A DNA stretch of 48,092 nt from Acidobacteriota bacterium. Lineage in GTDB: Bacteria; Acidobacteriota; Thermoanaerobaculia; Multivoradales; JAGPDF01. Both the position numbers and the translations under genes were made by a program. The stretch lies in NCBI GenBank assembly GCA_012521815.1, contig JAAYLR010000157.1:1-48092 (forward strand), written 5' to 3'. Positions 35,949-46,867 of this stretch are shown here, piece after piece. Position 1 is the stretch's first letter. Each line of letters starts with the position of its first letter. The notes under the pieces were generated by a model, which saw nothing but the letters and a program-made list of their open reading frames with translations, ran no database searches and was not told the origin of the DNA.

Positions 35949-37540
35949 CAGGCTCCTCCCGCGGCCCGCGGGCGGGCCGTGTCGACGAAACGGGGTTCGG
36001 GCCGGCCGCCGGTGAAGGCGACGGAGAAGACGGTGTGCCGCGCCCCGGCGGGATCCGGTTCGGGGAAGTCGGCGCGGTAGTGCGCGCCCCGGCTCTCCCG
36101 GCGCGCGAGCGCGGCCGCGGCCACGAGCGCGGCGACCGCCGCCGGGCGCCCCCGGCCGGGGTCGCGCGCCGCCGCCTCGGCGAGCGCCGCCGCCGCCGCG
36201 GCGAGCTCCTCGCCGCGGCGCACGAGCCCGACCGCCTGCCACATCCGTTCTCGCACCGAACGCGGCACCGCCGCGCGGCCGGGGTCGGGCAGGCTCTCGC
36301 CGCCGCAGAGCTCCTCGCCGGTAGCCGGCCGGAGCGGCGGCGCCGCGGCGGCGAGGATGTCCGCTGCCGCGCGGGCGCCGAAGACGACCGCCTCGAGCAG
36401 CGAGTTCGAGGCGAGCCGGTTGGCGCCGTGCACGCCGGTCGACGCCACCTCCCCCGCCGCCCAGAGACCGGCGAGCGAGCTGCGGCCGTCGCACGAGGTC
36501 AGGATCCCGCCCATCTGGTAGTGGGCGGCGGGGACCACCGGCAGCGGCTCCCGACGCGGGTCGAACCCCGCCTCCCGGCAGGCCCGGAAGACGCTGGGGA
36601 ACCGTTCCGGGAAGCGCTCCCCGACGCTCTCGCGGGCGTCGAGGAACGTCTGGTGCCCGGCGGCGCGGTGGGTCCAGATCCCGCGCGCCACGACGTCGCG
36701 CGGCGCGAGCTCGGCGGCCGGGTGGACCGCCGCGAGGAAGCGCTCGCCGCGCTCGTCGATCACCGCCGCCCCCTCCCCGCGCAGCGCCTCGGTGAGCAGC
36801 GGCAACGGGTCGGAACCGGTGGCGAGCGCGGTGGGGTGGAACTGCACGAACTCCAGGTCGGCGAGCAGCGCCCCGGCGCGCGCCGCGAGCCAGAGCCCGC
36901 CGCCGTCGGCCTCCCCCGGGTTCGTGGTGTGGAGATAGAGCGCCCCCGAGCCGCCGGTGGCGAGGAGCACCGCCCCGGCGCGGTGGAGCACGAGGCGGCC
37001 GTCCGGAGGCCGGGCCAGGAGCCCGCAGACCCGCTCGCCGGCGCGCAGGAGGGCGAGCGCCGTCGCCCCGTTGAAGAGATGCACCCCGGGGCGGCGCGTC
37101 ACCGCGGCGGCGAGCGCCCGGAGCAGCTCCCGCCCGGTGGCGTCCCCCTCGGCGTGGAGCACCCGGCGCCGCGAGTGGGCCGCCTCGCGGGTGAGCGCGA
37201 GCGAGCCGTCGGCGTCCCGGTCGAAGCGGGCGCCGGCCGCGATCAGCCGGGCGATCGCCGCCGGCGCCGCCTCCACGAGCGTACGCACCGCCGCCGGCTC
37301 CGCCAGCCCGGCGGCGGCGGCGAGGGTGTCGGCCAGATGCAGGGCCGGCGAGTCCTCCACCCCGACCGCCGCGGCGATCCCGCCCTGGGCGAGCCCGGTC
37401 GCCACCCCCTCCCCGAGCGGCTGCCGCGCGAGGAGATGGACCCGCGCCCCGCCCGCGCCGAGCGCGACGGAGAGGCCGGCGGCGCCGCCGCCGACGATCA
37501 CCAGGTCGGCGCGGACCTCCTCGCTCCAGAGCGGCTTCAC
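35948..37540 (-). CDS. nadB: Mirror copy: NadB
   Basis: Exact reverse complement of 10553..12145. Confidence 0.92.
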   Translation of the reverse strand: MKPLWSEEVRADLVIVGGGAAGLSVALGAGGARVHLLARQPLGEGVATGLAQGGIAAAVGVEDSPALHLADTLAAAAGLAEPAAVRTLVEAAPAAIARLIAAGARFDRDADGSLALTREAAHSRRRVLHAEGDATGRELLRALAAAVTRRPGVHLFNGATALALLRAGERVCGLLARPPDGRLVLHRAGAVLLATGGSGALYLHTTNPGEADGGGLWLAARAGALLADLEFVQFHPTALATGSDPLPLLTEALRGEGAAVIDERGERFLAAVHPAAELAPRDVVARGIWTHRAAGHQTFLDARESVGERFPERFPSVFRACREAGFDPRREPLPVVPAAHYQMGGILTSCDGRSSLAGLWAAGEVASTGVHGANRLASNSLLEAVVFGARAAADILAAAAPPLRPATGEELCGGESLPDPGRAAVPRSVRERMWQAVGLVRRGEELAAAAAALAEAAARDPGRGRPAAVAALVAAAALARRESRGAHYRADFPEPDPAGARHTVFSVAFTGGRPEPRFVDTARPRAAGGA

Positions 37541-38565
37541 CGGCGGACTCCCCCGCGCGGCGCCACGGCGAGCATCCGCTCGACCGCCTGCCGTGCCTGC
37601 GCGGCGACGGCGGGATCGACCTCGACCGCGTGGATCCCCTGCTCGAGGCTCGCGAGGATCTTCGGCAGCGTGATCCGCTTCATGTGCGGGCAGAGGTTGC
37701 ACGGGCGGACAAACTCCACTTCGGGGTGGGCGACCGCCACGTTGTCGCTCATCGAGCACTCGGTGATCATCACCACCCGCTCCGGCCGCCGGTCGCCGAC
37801 GTAGGAGATCATCCCCGCCGTCGACCCGACGTAGTCGGCCTCGGCGAGCACCTCGGGCGGGCACTCGGGGTGCGCGAGCACGGTGATCCCCGGATTCGCG
37901 GCGCGGAACGCCGCCACCTCCGGGCCGGTGAACCGCTCGTGGACCTCGCAGTGGCCACGCCAGAGGATCAGCTCGACGTCGGTCTGCGAGGCCACCCAGC
38001 TCCCGAGGTACTCGTCGGGAAGGAAGATCACCCGGGGCACGCCGAGCGACTCCACGACCTCCACCGCGTTGCCCGAGGTGCAGCAGATGTCCGACTCCGC
38101 CTTCACCGCGGCGGAGGTGTTCACGTAGGTGACCACCGGCGCGCCGGGGTACCGCTCCCGCAGCGCCCGGATGTCGGCGGCGGTGATCGAGTCGGCGAGC
38201 GAGCAGCCGGCCTCCGGGTCGGGGATCAGCACCGTCCGTTCGGGGTTGAGGATCTTCGCGGTCTCGGCCATGAAGTGGACGCCGCAGACCACGAGCCGCT
38301 CGGCGTCGCTCGCCACCGCCTGCCGGGCGAGCGCGAGCGAGTCGCCGACGAAATCCGCGACCCCGTGGAAGATCTCCGGGGTCTGGTAGTTGTGGGCGAG
38401 GATCGCCACCCCGAGCTCCCGCTTCAGGCGGTTGATCTCCTCGATGAGCGGCGCATGGGCGGCCCGCTCGGCGGCCGGCATCACCCGGGCGAGGCGGGCG
38501 TCGAGCCCGGACGCGGGTGGCGGGGTTGCCGGGCGGGCCTCCGTGGCTGGCAGGGTCGGCTCCAT
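37537..38565 (-). CDS. nadA: Mirror copy: NadA
   Basis: Exact reverse complement of 9528..10556. Confidence 0.94.
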   Translation of the reverse strand: MEPTLPATEARPATPPPASGLDARLARVMPAAERAAHAPLIEEINRLKRELGVAILAHNYQTPEIFHGVADFVGDSLALARQAVASDAERLVVCGVHFMAETAKILNPERTVLIPDPEAGCSLADSITAADIRALRERYPGAPVVTYVNTSAAVKAESDICCTSGNAVEVVESLGVPRVIFLPDEYLGSWVASQTDVELILWRGHCEVHERFTGPEVAAFRAANPGITVLAHPECPPEVLAEADYVGSTAGMISYVGDRRPERVVMITECSMSDNVAVAHPEVEFVRPCNLCPHMKRITLPKILASLEQGIHAVEVDPAVAAQARQAVERMLAVAPRGGVRR

Positions 38566-38630
38566 CGCTCTCTCCTCTGTTCTCGACGTGCGCTGCGAAC
38601 GGCGGCGAGCCGCCGGGCTCTTCAGGGCCC

Positions 38631-38651
38631 TTATACTAAGAATGAGTAAAA
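38631..38651. promoter_or_regulatory. Mirror copy of the candidate nad operator palindrome
   Basis: Exact reverse complement of 9442..9462. Confidence 0.4.
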
Positions 38652-38658
38652 GACGGCG

Positions 38659-39393
38659 TCAAGAGGCCAGCCGGGCCGCGAGCGTCGCGCGCTCCCGGCG
38701 CAGCTGCCCGACGACCCGGCTGTAGCGCACCAGCTCGCGGCGGAAGCTCGTGTTGCTCTCCCCCCGCAGGCGCTGGAGGTAGCGCATCGGGAGCTCCACC
38801 ACCCGCCAGCCGAGCAGGTGCGCGGCGAAGAGGAGGCGGATGTAGTAGTCGCCGTAGCCGTGGAAGAGCTCCCAGCGGCGCTTCAGCTCGACGATCCGCG
38901 CGCGCTCGGCGAGCCAGTAGCCGCCGAGATGGTCGGTGGTCGGCAGCGCCAGGGCGCGGCGGATGAAGAGGTTGAAGAGCCGGCTGCCCTGGCAGCGGAA
39001 CGGGTGGCCGGGCATGCCGCCGCCGGGCAGGAAGCGGGAGCCCCCGACGAGGTCGGCGCCCTCCTGGAACCGGGCGAGCAGGGGCGGGACGTCGAGCGGA
39101 TCGTGGTTGAAGTCGGCATCCATCACCGCCACGAGCCGGCAGGTCGCCATCTCGATCCCGTCGCCGATCGCCGTGCCCAGCCCCGTGCCCCGGGCGCGGT
39201 GGTGGAACCGCACCCGCGGCGCGAGCGGCGCGAACCGCTCGGCGAGGTAGCGATCGCTTCCGTCGTTGCTGTCGTCGACGACCAGCAGCTCGAACGCCCC
39301 TCCGGTGGGCCGGTCGAGGATGCTCGCGAGCGCGTGGACGAGGATCTCCACACCTTCCCGCTCGTTGCGGGTCGGCAGCACCACGGAGAGCAT
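38659..39393 (-). CDS. Mirror copy: family 2 glycosyltransferase
   Basis: Exact reverse complement of 8700..9434. Confidence 0.88.
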   Translation of the reverse strand: MLSVVLPTRNEREGVEILVHALASILDRPTGGAFELLVVDDSNDGSDRYLAERFAPLAPRVRFHHRARGTGLGTAIGDGIEMATCRLVAVMDADFNHDPLDVPPLLARFQEGADLVGGSRFLPGGGMPGHPFRCQGSRLFNLFIRRALALPTTDHLGGYWLAERARIVELKRRWELFHGYGDYYIRLLFAAHLLGWRVVELPMRYLQRLRGESNTSFRRELVRYSRVVGQLRRERATLAARLAS

Positions 39394-40046
39394 CAGGTCT
39401 CCGGACCCGTGGTGGAGAACGCCGGCCGGCGGCGGAAGACGAACCACCGCTCGAGGCCGAGGAAGAGCGTGCCGCGCCGCTCGAGGGCGAACCCCGGCGC
39501 CGTGAGGGCGATCACCCGGCGCAGGGCGGACTGGCGGTACTGGAAGGCCGGCCGGAGCTTCTTGATGCGGAGGATCTCGAGCGCCGTGAGGAAGAGCCGG
39601 GCGCCCTGGTTGGGGGTGAAGAGCACGAGGCGGCCCCCGTCGCGAAGCGCTCCGTGCAGCACCCGCACGACGCGCTCCGGCCGGGCGAGCACCTCCCAGC
39701 TGTCCATCACCACCGCCGTGTCGAACGGCTCGGCGAAGCCGGTGGCTTCGTGGACGTCGGCGCAGCGGACGAGATCGGGACCGGGCAGCCCCAGCCCCGT
39801 CAGCTTCTTCTCCGCCAGCTCGCACATCGCCGGGCTGATGTCCGTTCCGAACGCCTCGATCCCCCGCTGCCGGAGCTCGACCAGGTAGCCGCCGGTGCCG
39901 CAGCCGACCTCGAGCACCCGCCCCGGCGCGGGGCCGAGGCAGTCGAGATAGCGGGCGAGCGCCAGCCGGAAGAAGCGCTGATTGCGCCCCGTGTCGTACG
40001 CGGTGCTCAGCTGCTGGTAATGCTCGTAGACGGAGGTGTCGGTCAT
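39393..40046 (-). CDS. Mirror copy: SAM-dependent methyltransferase
   Basis: Exact reverse complement of 8047..8700. Confidence 0.86.
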   Translation of the reverse strand: MTDTSVYEHYQQLSTAYDTGRNQRFFRLALARYLDCLGPAPGRVLEVGCGTGGYLVELRQRGIEAFGTDISPAMCELAEKKLTGLGLPGPDLVRCADVHEATGFAEPFDTAVVMDSWEVLARPERVVRVLHGALRDGGRLVLFTPNQGARLFLTALEILRIKKLRPAFQYRQSALRRVIALTAPGFALERRGTLFLGLERWFVFRRRPAFSTTGPET

Positions 40047-41221
40047 GGGACCCGTCCGAGGGCGCTGCGCACCGCCGCGGCCACGCGGTCGATCTCCGCC
40101 GGGCGCAGCGTGGTCGCCGACGGCAGGCTGAGCCCGCGCGCACCGAGCCGTGACGCGACCGGGAACTCCTGCCCCGGCCTGACGTACCGGGCGTAGAGCG
40201 GCATCTCGGGCAGGGGGTAGAAGACCGGGCGGCTGTCGACTCCGGCCGCGGCGAGCTGGCGCATCACCGCGTCCCGCTCCCAGCGCGGCTCGGATCCGAG
40301 CAGGAGGTTGAACATCCAGAAGGTGCTCCGCACCCGGGCGCTTTCCGGCGGGAAGCCGACGGGCAGATCCGCGAGGCGCTCGCGGTAGGCGGCGGCGTTG
40401 CGGCGGCGGGCCGCGACGAGCTCCTCGATCCGCTCGAGCTGCGCCACCCCGACCGCCGCCTGCAGGCTCGTCATCCGGTAGTTGAAGCCGAGCTCGTCGT
40501 GCCAGTAGCGGCGCGCCTTGTTCATTCCGTGGTCGCGCAGCAGCGCCATCCGCTCCGCGAGATCGGCGCGGGAGGTCAGGCATGCCCCGCCCTCGCCGGT
40601 GGTGATCAGCTTGTTGCCGTAGAAGCTGAAGCAGGAGATGTCGCCGAAGCTCCCCGCCGGACGGCCGTCGTAGAGCGCTCCGAGCGCCTCGGCGGCGTCC
40701 TCGACGACCGCCAGATCGTGCCGCCGGGCGAGCGCGAGCAGCGGCTCGAGGTCGCACGGATGACCGTAGAGGTGAACCGGCAGGAGCGCCCGGGTCCGCG
40801 GCGTCACCGCCTCGGCCACGAGTCGCGGATCGAGGCCCCAGTCCTCTTCGCGGACGTCGACGAGGACCGGCGTGGCCCCGCAGTAGAGCACCGCGTTCGC
40901 GGTCGCCGCGAAGGTCAGGGCCGGCACGATCACCTCGTCGCCCGGACCGATGCCGAGCGCCGCCAGGGCCAGGTGGAGCGCCACCGTGCCGTTCGCGGTG
41001 GTGAGCGCCCGGCGCACGCCCACGTACTGCGCCAGCTCCCGCTCGAAGCGGTCGACCCAGGGGCCGATCGACGAGATCCAGCCGCTCCGGACGCAGTCGG
41101 TGACGTACTCGAGCTCGCGTCCGCGCAGATCGGGCTCGGCGAGCGGGATCCGTTCGCGGGCACCGGCGCCGTCCGGAGAGCTCTCGGGGGAGAAGGGCAA
41201 CCGCGGGTCGGAGGGGCTCAT
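40043..41221 (-). CDS. Mirror copy: DegT-family aminotransferase
   Basis: Exact reverse complement of 6872..8050. Confidence 0.92.
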   Translation of the reverse strand: MSPSDPRLPFSPESSPDGAGARERIPLAEPDLRGRELEYVTDCVRSGWISSIGPWVDRFERELAQYVGVRRALTTANGTVALHLALAALGIGPGDEVIVPALTFAATANAVLYCGATPVLVDVREEDWGLDPRLVAEAVTPRTRALLPVHLYGHPCDLEPLLALARRHDLAVVEDAAEALGALYDGRPAGSFGDISCFSFYGNKLITTGEGGACLTSRADLAERMALLRDHGMNKARRYWHDELGFNYRMTSLQAAVGVAQLERIEELVAARRRNAAAYRERLADLPVGFPPESARVRSTFWMFNLLLGSEPRWERDAVMRQLAAAGVDSRPVFYPLPEMPLYARYVRPGQEFPVASRLGARGLSLPSATTLRPAEIDRVAAAVRSALGRVP

Positions 41222-41285
41222 GGTCTCGTGCGCGAAGGTCCGGGGGCCGGGCCGCGCGGAACGCTAGCAGGGCGTCTGGCGCGGT

Positions 41286-43229
41286 TCAATAGCCCGAGGC
41301 GTCAACGGTATCCGTTTCCGCCGGCGACCGCCATCGGCTCGCGAGCACTCGCGCCCGCTCCTCCCCGGGAGCGGCGAACGACGACTCCGGAGGCGCCGCG
41401 AGCGCGATCTCTTCGCCGGCGGCGACGTGAAAACGGGCCGTGGTGACGACCAGCGCCTCCGCGCCCCTCCAGTCCGCCGCCGGACCGATCGGGATGGAGG
41501 TACCATCCGCCCGGCGCAGCGTCGGCTGGACCCCGTCGGGGAGCTCGAGCTGGAGCGACACCAGCTCGCCCTCCGGCCACTCCTCGGGCAGCTGCAGTCG
41601 CCAGCGCCCGGCTTCCTCCGGCAGGAACGGGAGCTCGACCTCATCGCCGTACGGCTGCCAGGGTTGCAGACGCAGGCTCAACTCGGGGCCCCGGGCCCGG
41701 AGCAGACCCGGAGCGAAGACGATCCGTTCGGATCCGGCCGGCTCCGAGAGCGCCCGGCAGAACGCGCTCTCGCGCTCCCGGCAGGCGCCCGGAGGGGCGA
41801 GCAGGAGATCGGCGAGCCGCGGATCCATCTCCGCCGCCTCGCCATCCGCCGGCCACCAGGAGACGAAACGGCGCTCGTACCCGCTCGTCACGAGCGGCCC
41901 GGGAGGAGCCTCGTCGAGGCCGCAGTAGAGGCCAACCCGCGGGCTGACGAACGGCAGGCGGCTCTTGACCGTGAGAAGGGCGAGATCGAGCGTGGTGGGG
42001 ACGTGCTCCTCCACCGAGAAACTCCAGGCGGCGGGCATCGCCGTCACCGCGAGGAGCCCGACGGCCAGCAGGGGAGCCATCGCCGGCCAGCGTCCGATTC
42101 GCTCCGTGACGACCTGCGCCAGCCGCGCCGCGAAGAGCCCGGCCAGCACCGCCGCGAACGGCAGCAGCGGCACCAGGTTGTTGCTCTTCGGGTAGCGGGT
42201 CGCGGCGAGGAGCAACGAGAGGTAGAGCGGGATCGCCACGACCACGGCGAGCTGCGCGAGATCCCGGCCGGCGGCGCGCCGGGCGCGCCAGAGCACCCAG
42301 AGGCCGCCGAGCAGGGCACAGAGGCCGACCCAGCGGCCCAGGTACACGGGGGAGAGCAGCTGCCGCCCCATCTCGGCGGCGAGGGCCCCCACTCCCGTCT
42401 CGACCGCGTTGCGCTGGTAGTGCTTCTGAATCCGGCCGAAGAAGAAGAGCCACTCCTCGAACCAGGGGGTGAGGAGCAGAAACGTGAGCGGGGCCACGAC
42501 GGCGCTGGCGGCGAGGCCGGCCGCGACCCGCCGGAGCCGGGTGGTCCGGGCGAGCGCCCAGGCCGGGAAGAGAAGCAGGGGGGCGAAGAAGGCCGCGTTG
42601 AGCTTCACCGCGGTCGCCGCCCCGAACAGCGCCGCGACTCCGATCAGCCGGCCCACGGAGGGCCGCTGGCAGGCCGCGACGAGCGCCCGGAGGCAGAGCG
42701 CGAGCGCGAGCAGCAGGGGTCCGTCCGGCTTGAACTCGACCGCGCTCCGGATCGCCCAGGGGCTCGAGGCCAGCACCACGGCCGCGGCGAGCCCGGCACC
42801 CGCTCCCCCGAGCGCCTGGCCGGCCCAGAAAAGGACGAGCACCGCCGTCACCCCGTAGGCGATGCCCACGAGGCGCGCCACGCGGTAGGCGGCGACGGTG
42901 GCCCCCCCGTTCTGGTCGAGCATCTCCCAGCCCCGGCCGCCGCTCGCCCGGTGGAACCGTTCGAGCCCGGCGATCACCGCGGTCTGGGGCAGGTAGGTCA
43001 TCGGCCCGTACCAGGCGTTGGCGGGTTGCAGCCGCCCCGAGCCGACGATCGCCCGGACGTTCTCCATGTTGAACCGCTCGTCGTAGAAATAGTCGCCCGG
43101 ACCGTGCGCCCACGCCATCCAGAGCGTGAGGATCAGATGCCAGGCGAGCAGCCCCCCCAGCACCAGGCGGATGCCCGCCCGGGCGAGAGAGGAAGAGGGA
43201 GCGGTTGGAGAAAAGACCGGGGAAGCCAC
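41286..43229 (-). CDS. Mirror copy: GT39-like membrane protein
   Basis: Exact reverse complement of 4864..6807. Confidence 0.7.
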   Translation of the reverse strand: MASPVFSPTAPSSSLARAGIRLVLGGLLAWHLILTLWMAWAHGPGDYFYDERFNMENVRAIVGSGRLQPANAWYGPMTYLPQTAVIAGLERFHRASGGRGWEMLDQNGGATVAAYRVARLVGIAYGVTAVLVLFWAGQALGGAGAGLAAAVVLASSPWAIRSAVEFKPDGPLLLALALCLRALVAACQRPSVGRLIGVAALFGAATAVKLNAAFFAPLLLFPAWALARTTRLRRVAAGLAASAVVAPLTFLLLTPWFEEWLFFFGRIQKHYQRNAVETGVGALAAEMGRQLLSPVYLGRWVGLCALLGGLWVLWRARRAAGRDLAQLAVVVAIPLYLSLLLAATRYPKSNNLVPLLPFAAVLAGLFAARLAQVVTERIGRWPAMAPLLAVGLLAVTAMPAAWSFSVEEHVPTTLDLALLTVKSRLPFVSPRVGLYCGLDEAPPGPLVTSGYERRFVSWWPADGEAAEMDPRLADLLLAPPGACRERESAFCRALSEPAGSERIVFAPGLLRARGPELSLRLQPWQPYGDEVELPFLPEEAGRWRLQLPEEWPEGELVSLQLELPDGVQPTLRRADGTSIPIGPAADWRGAEALVVTTARFHVAAGEEIALAAPPESSFAAPGEERARVLASRWRSPAETDTVDASGY

Positions 43230-43243
43230 GCCGAGGGCGAATC

Positions 43244-44272
43244 CTATCCCGCGGGTTCCCGGTTCCGAGCGCGCATGCCGCGGCTCCCGGCCCGTTCCCC
43301 GGCGCCCTCCCGCTCGCCGCCCGGAGGCGCCTCCCGCCGCCCGGGCAGCCCCACGCCCGGCGCCGGCCGCTCGCGCAGGACCTCGCGCCGGAAGCGGAAG
43401 AGCTCGGCCGGCCGGCCGCCGGTGCGGGTCTCGCGCCGGCCGGTCCCCTCCACGAGCCCGGCCTGTTCGATCAGCCGCCGGAAGTTCTGCTGGTGGAGCC
43501 GGAGGCCGGCGAGCGCTTCGACCGCGCGCTGGAGCTGCGAGAGCGTGAAGAGCGGCGGGAGCAGCTCGAAGACCACCGGCCGGTAGCGGAGCTTGCCGCG
43601 CAGACGCCCGAGCGCCACCGCGAGGATCCGGCGGTGGTCGAGGGCGAGCACCTGCCCCGTCCCGGGAGCCGGACGGCTCCGGCCGCCCCGGTCGCGCACG
43701 CTCTCGCCCACCGCCCGGGCTTCGTAGAGGAGCTCGTACCGGTCGAGGACCCGCTCGCCATCGCCGGGGGTGCCGCCCAGACCGAAGACGATGTCGATCC
43801 GCTCCCGCCGGGCCGCGGCGGCCTCGCCGCCGGCCCCATCGGCCCAGCGGGCGAGGAGCGGAGCGAGGACCCGGTCGATCTCCGGCGGCCGCCCCTGCCG
43901 CCAGTCCTCCCACGGGAAGAGGTCGTAGACGTCGAGCCAGCCCGCGCCGGTCGCCTCCGGCGCTCCCCCTTCGCGCACCAGCGCGAGGTAGGCGATCGAG
44001 AGCTCCCGCGCCTCCTCTTCGCCGCTGCGCCCCCGGACGCGATCGCCGAAGGTGTAGAGCTGCTCGACGTACCCCAGCTCCAGCCCGGTCTGGGTGCGCA
44101 CCCAGTTGCGCAGCGCGAGCTCGAGCGTGCGGTCCCGGTCGGGGTCGAGGGGGCCGGAGGGGAGCGCCAGCTCGCCGGCGGCGCCGGGCCGGCGCACCAC
44201 GAGCACCCGCGGCGTCTCGTCGGTGACCGCGACGATGACCGCCGAGAGCCCGATGACCAGCGGGGTGCTCAT
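43244..44272 (-). CDS. Mirror copy: NrtR-like Nudix/winged-helix protein
   Basis: Exact reverse complement of 3821..4849. Confidence 0.73.
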   Translation of the reverse strand: MSTPLVIGLSAVIVAVTDETPRVLVVRRPGAAGELALPSGPLDPDRDRTLELALRNWVRTQTGLELGYVEQLYTFGDRVRGRSGEEEARELSIAYLALVREGGAPEATGAGWLDVYDLFPWEDWRQGRPPEIDRVLAPLLARWADGAGGEAAAARRERIDIVFGLGGTPGDGERVLDRYELLYEARAVGESVRDRGGRSRPAPGTGQVLALDHRRILAVALGRLRGKLRYRPVVFELLPPLFTLSQLQRAVEALAGLRLHQQNFRRLIEQAGLVEGTGRRETRTGGRPAELFRFRREVLRERPAPGVGLPGRREAPPGGEREGAGERAGSRGMRARNREPAG

Positions 44273-44279
44273 CGCCGCC

Positions 44280-45716
44280 TCACCCCTTGATCACCCCGAG
44301 CGGCCGCAGCCGCGCCACCCGGCAGCTGATCCCTGCGCCCTCGACCACCTCGACCACCTCCGCCACGTCCTTGTACGCCTCCGGCATCTCCTCGGCGACC
44401 GTTCCCATCCCATCCGCCATCACCACGACCCCGCGCGCGGCGAGCTCGCCCACGAGATCGCGCCCCCTCGCGGCGGCCTTCGCCCGGTGGCGGGAGAGAC
44501 GGCGGCCGGCGCCGTGGCAGCTCGAGCCGAAGGTGTCGGCGAAGGCGCGCTCGGTGCCGGCGAGCACGTACGAGTAGCGCCCCATGTCGCCGGGGATGAT
44601 CACCGGCTGGCCGGCCTCCCGGTACGCCTCCGGGGTCTGCGGATGCCCCGGCGGGTACGCCCGGGTCGCCCCCTTGCGGTGGACGCAGAGCCGCCGCTCC
44701 CGGCCGGCGACGGTGAAGCGTTCGAACTTCGCGATGTTGTGGCAGACGTCGTAGACGACCCCGAGTCCGAGCCGCGCCGGGGGGAGCCCGAAGACGGCGG
44801 CGAAGCTCTCCCGCACCCAGTGGGTCATCACCTGCCGGTTGGCGAAGGCGAAGTTCGCCGCCGCGGCCATCGCCCCGAGGTACTCCCGCCCCTCCTCGGA
44901 GCGGATCGGCGCGCAGCAGAGCTGCCGGTCGGGGAGCGCGATCCCGTACCGCCGCGCGGCGTCGAGCATCCGCTTGAGGAAGTCGCTGCAGACCTGATGG
45001 CCGAGCCCACGCGAGCCGCTGTGGAGCATCACCGTGACCTGCCCGCGCGCGAGCCCGAAGGCCGCGGCGGCCTTCTCGTCGAAGACCTCCTCGACCTCCT
45101 GCACCTCGCAGAAGTGGTTCCCCGAGCCGAGGGTGCCGAGCTGCGGGCCGCCGCGCTCGCAGGCGCGCGCCGAGACCGCCTCCGGGTCGGCGGTGGCGAG
45201 GCAGCCGCCCTCTTCGATGTGGAGCAGATCGTCCGGCTCCCCCATCCCGCGCCCGACCGCCCACGCCGCCCCGCGCGCGAGGACGCGCTCGAGGTCGCGC
45301 CGCCCGAGCCGGAGGTCGCGCCGGCCGGCGCCGACCCCGGTCGGCACGTTGCGGAAGAGCTGCGCCACCAGCTCCCGCAGGCGCGGGCGGACCTCGTCGG
45401 CGGTGAGGGTGGAGCGCAGGAGGCGCACCCCGCAGTTGATGTCGTAGCCGACCCCGCCGGGGGAGATCACCCCCTCCTCGGCGTCCATCGCCGCCACCCC
45501 GCCGATCGGGAAGCCGTACCCCCAGTGGATGTCGGGCATCGCGAGCGAGGCGCCGACGATCCCCGGCAGGTGCGCCACGTTGGCGACCTGCTCGAGGCAG
45601 GGGTCGCGCTCGATCTCCGCCATCAGCTCCGGCCCGGCGTAGACGATCCCGTCGACCCGCATCCCGCCGTGGCGGGGGATCCGCACGCGCCAGGGGTCGA
45701 GCCGTTCGAGCCGCAT
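44280..45716 (-). CDS. rtcB: Mirror copy: RtcB
   Basis: Exact reverse complement of 2377..3813. Confidence 0.94.
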   Translation of the reverse strand: MRLERLDPWRVRIPRHGGMRVDGIVYAGPELMAEIERDPCLEQVANVAHLPGIVGASLAMPDIHWGYGFPIGGVAAMDAEEGVISPGGVGYDINCGVRLLRSTLTADEVRPRLRELVAQLFRNVPTGVGAGRRDLRLGRRDLERVLARGAAWAVGRGMGEPDDLLHIEEGGCLATADPEAVSARACERGGPQLGTLGSGNHFCEVQEVEEVFDEKAAAAFGLARGQVTVMLHSGSRGLGHQVCSDFLKRMLDAARRYGIALPDRQLCCAPIRSEEGREYLGAMAAAANFAFANRQVMTHWVRESFAAVFGLPPARLGLGVVYDVCHNIAKFERFTVAGRERRLCVHRKGATRAYPPGHPQTPEAYREAGQPVIIPGDMGRYSYVLAGTERAFADTFGSSCHGAGRRLSRHRAKAAARGRDLVGELAARGVVVMADGMGTVAEEMPEAYKDVAEVVEVVEGAGISCRVARLRPLGVIKG

Positions 45717-45726
45717 CTCCGCCTCC

Positions 45727-46146
45727 TCAGATGTCGAGCAGGACGCGGCCGTGGAAGCCGCCGTCCCGCTCCGCGACCGCGAGCTGGTGGTAGGTGATCC
45801 CCTTGACGAGCAGCTTCAGGGGGAGCCGCTGCGGATCCCGGCACTCGCCCGCGAGCCGGGCCCGGAGCCGCCACGGGCGCTCCCCGGCGAGCTCCATCCG
45901 CCCCTCCCGGGCGAGGAAGCCGTCGCGCTCGAAGAGGTAGAGGAGCTCTTCGAGGAGCGCATGGAGGAGCAGGTCCGGGGCGGGCGCCGCAAGCTCGAGC
46001 TCCCGGCTCTCCGCGCTTCCGAGCCGTTCGCGATCGGTGAGGGTGCACGCGAACGCCGCCACCGCCTCGCTCAGGAGCTCGGCGAGCGTGCCCCCCTCCA
46101 GCTCGAAACCGACGTCGCCGGTGTGGTCTATGAAGCGGAACGGCAT
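45727..46146 (-). CDS. Mirror copy: archease
   Basis: Exact reverse complement of 1947..2366. Confidence 0.86.
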   Translation of the reverse strand: MPFRFIDHTGDVGFELEGGTLAELLSEAVAAFACTLTDRERLGSAESRELELAAPAPDLLLHALLEELLYLFERDGFLAREGRMELAGERPWRLRARLAGECRDPQRLPLKLLVKGITYHQLAVAERDGGFHGRVLLDI

Positions 46147-46829
46147 ACGGCCAGTACCTCGCCGGGCGGCGCCTCCACGAGCTCCCGGTCGAACTGCGCG
46201 GCGAACGGTACGAGGAAGCGCCGGGCCACCTCCGCCAGATCCGGCTCCCCCGCGCCTTCGGCCGCGATCGAGGTCATCCGGACGCCGGGCATCCCGCAGG
46301 GGACGATGCCGCCGAAAAACGAGAGATCGGGGGTGACGTTGAGCGCGAAGCCGTGGGTGGTCACCCAGCGGGAGAGATGGATGCCGATCGAGGCGATCTT
46401 CCGCTCCTCGACCCAGACCCCGGTCTCGGCGCTGCGCGCCGCCGCCCGCGCCGCGATCCCGTAGCCGGCGAGGGTGGCGACGAGGGCGGCGGAGAGGTCG
46501 GCGACGTAGCGCCGGACATCACGGCGGTCGGGGTTGAGGTCGAGGATCGGATAGCCGACGAGCTGCCCGGGGCCGTGGTAGGTGACCTGCCCGCCACGGT
46601 CGGTCTCGCAGACCTCGACCCCCTCCCGGGCGAGCCAGGCCCGGGAGGCGACGACGTCGGCCGCGGTCGCGTTGCGCCCCAGGGTGTAGACGTGCGGGTG
46701 CTCGAGCAGGAGGAGGTGCTCCTCCCCCTCCCCCCGCTGCACCCGCGCCCGCAGCGCGAGTTGCAGCGCCGTGGCCTCACGGTAGCCGATCCGGCCGAGC
46801 CAGCTCCATCGGGTGCGGCGATTCCCCAC
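46128..46829 (-). CDS. lipB: Mirror copy: LipB
   Basis: Exact reverse complement of 1264..1965. Confidence 0.93.
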   Translation of the reverse strand: MGNRRTRWSWLGRIGYREATALQLALRARVQRGEGEEHLLLLEHPHVYTLGRNATAADVVASRAWLAREGVEVCETDRGGQVTYHGPGQLVGYPILDLNPDRRDVRRYVADLSAALVATLAGYGIAARAAARSAETGVWVEERKIASIGIHLSRWVTTHGFALNVTPDLSFFGGIVPCGMPGVRMTSIAAEGAGEPDLAEVARRFLVPFAAQFDRELVEAPPGEVLAVCRSAS

Positions 46830-46867
46830 GCGGAGAGTCTATCCGCGCGGCCGGCCGGAGCGCCCGC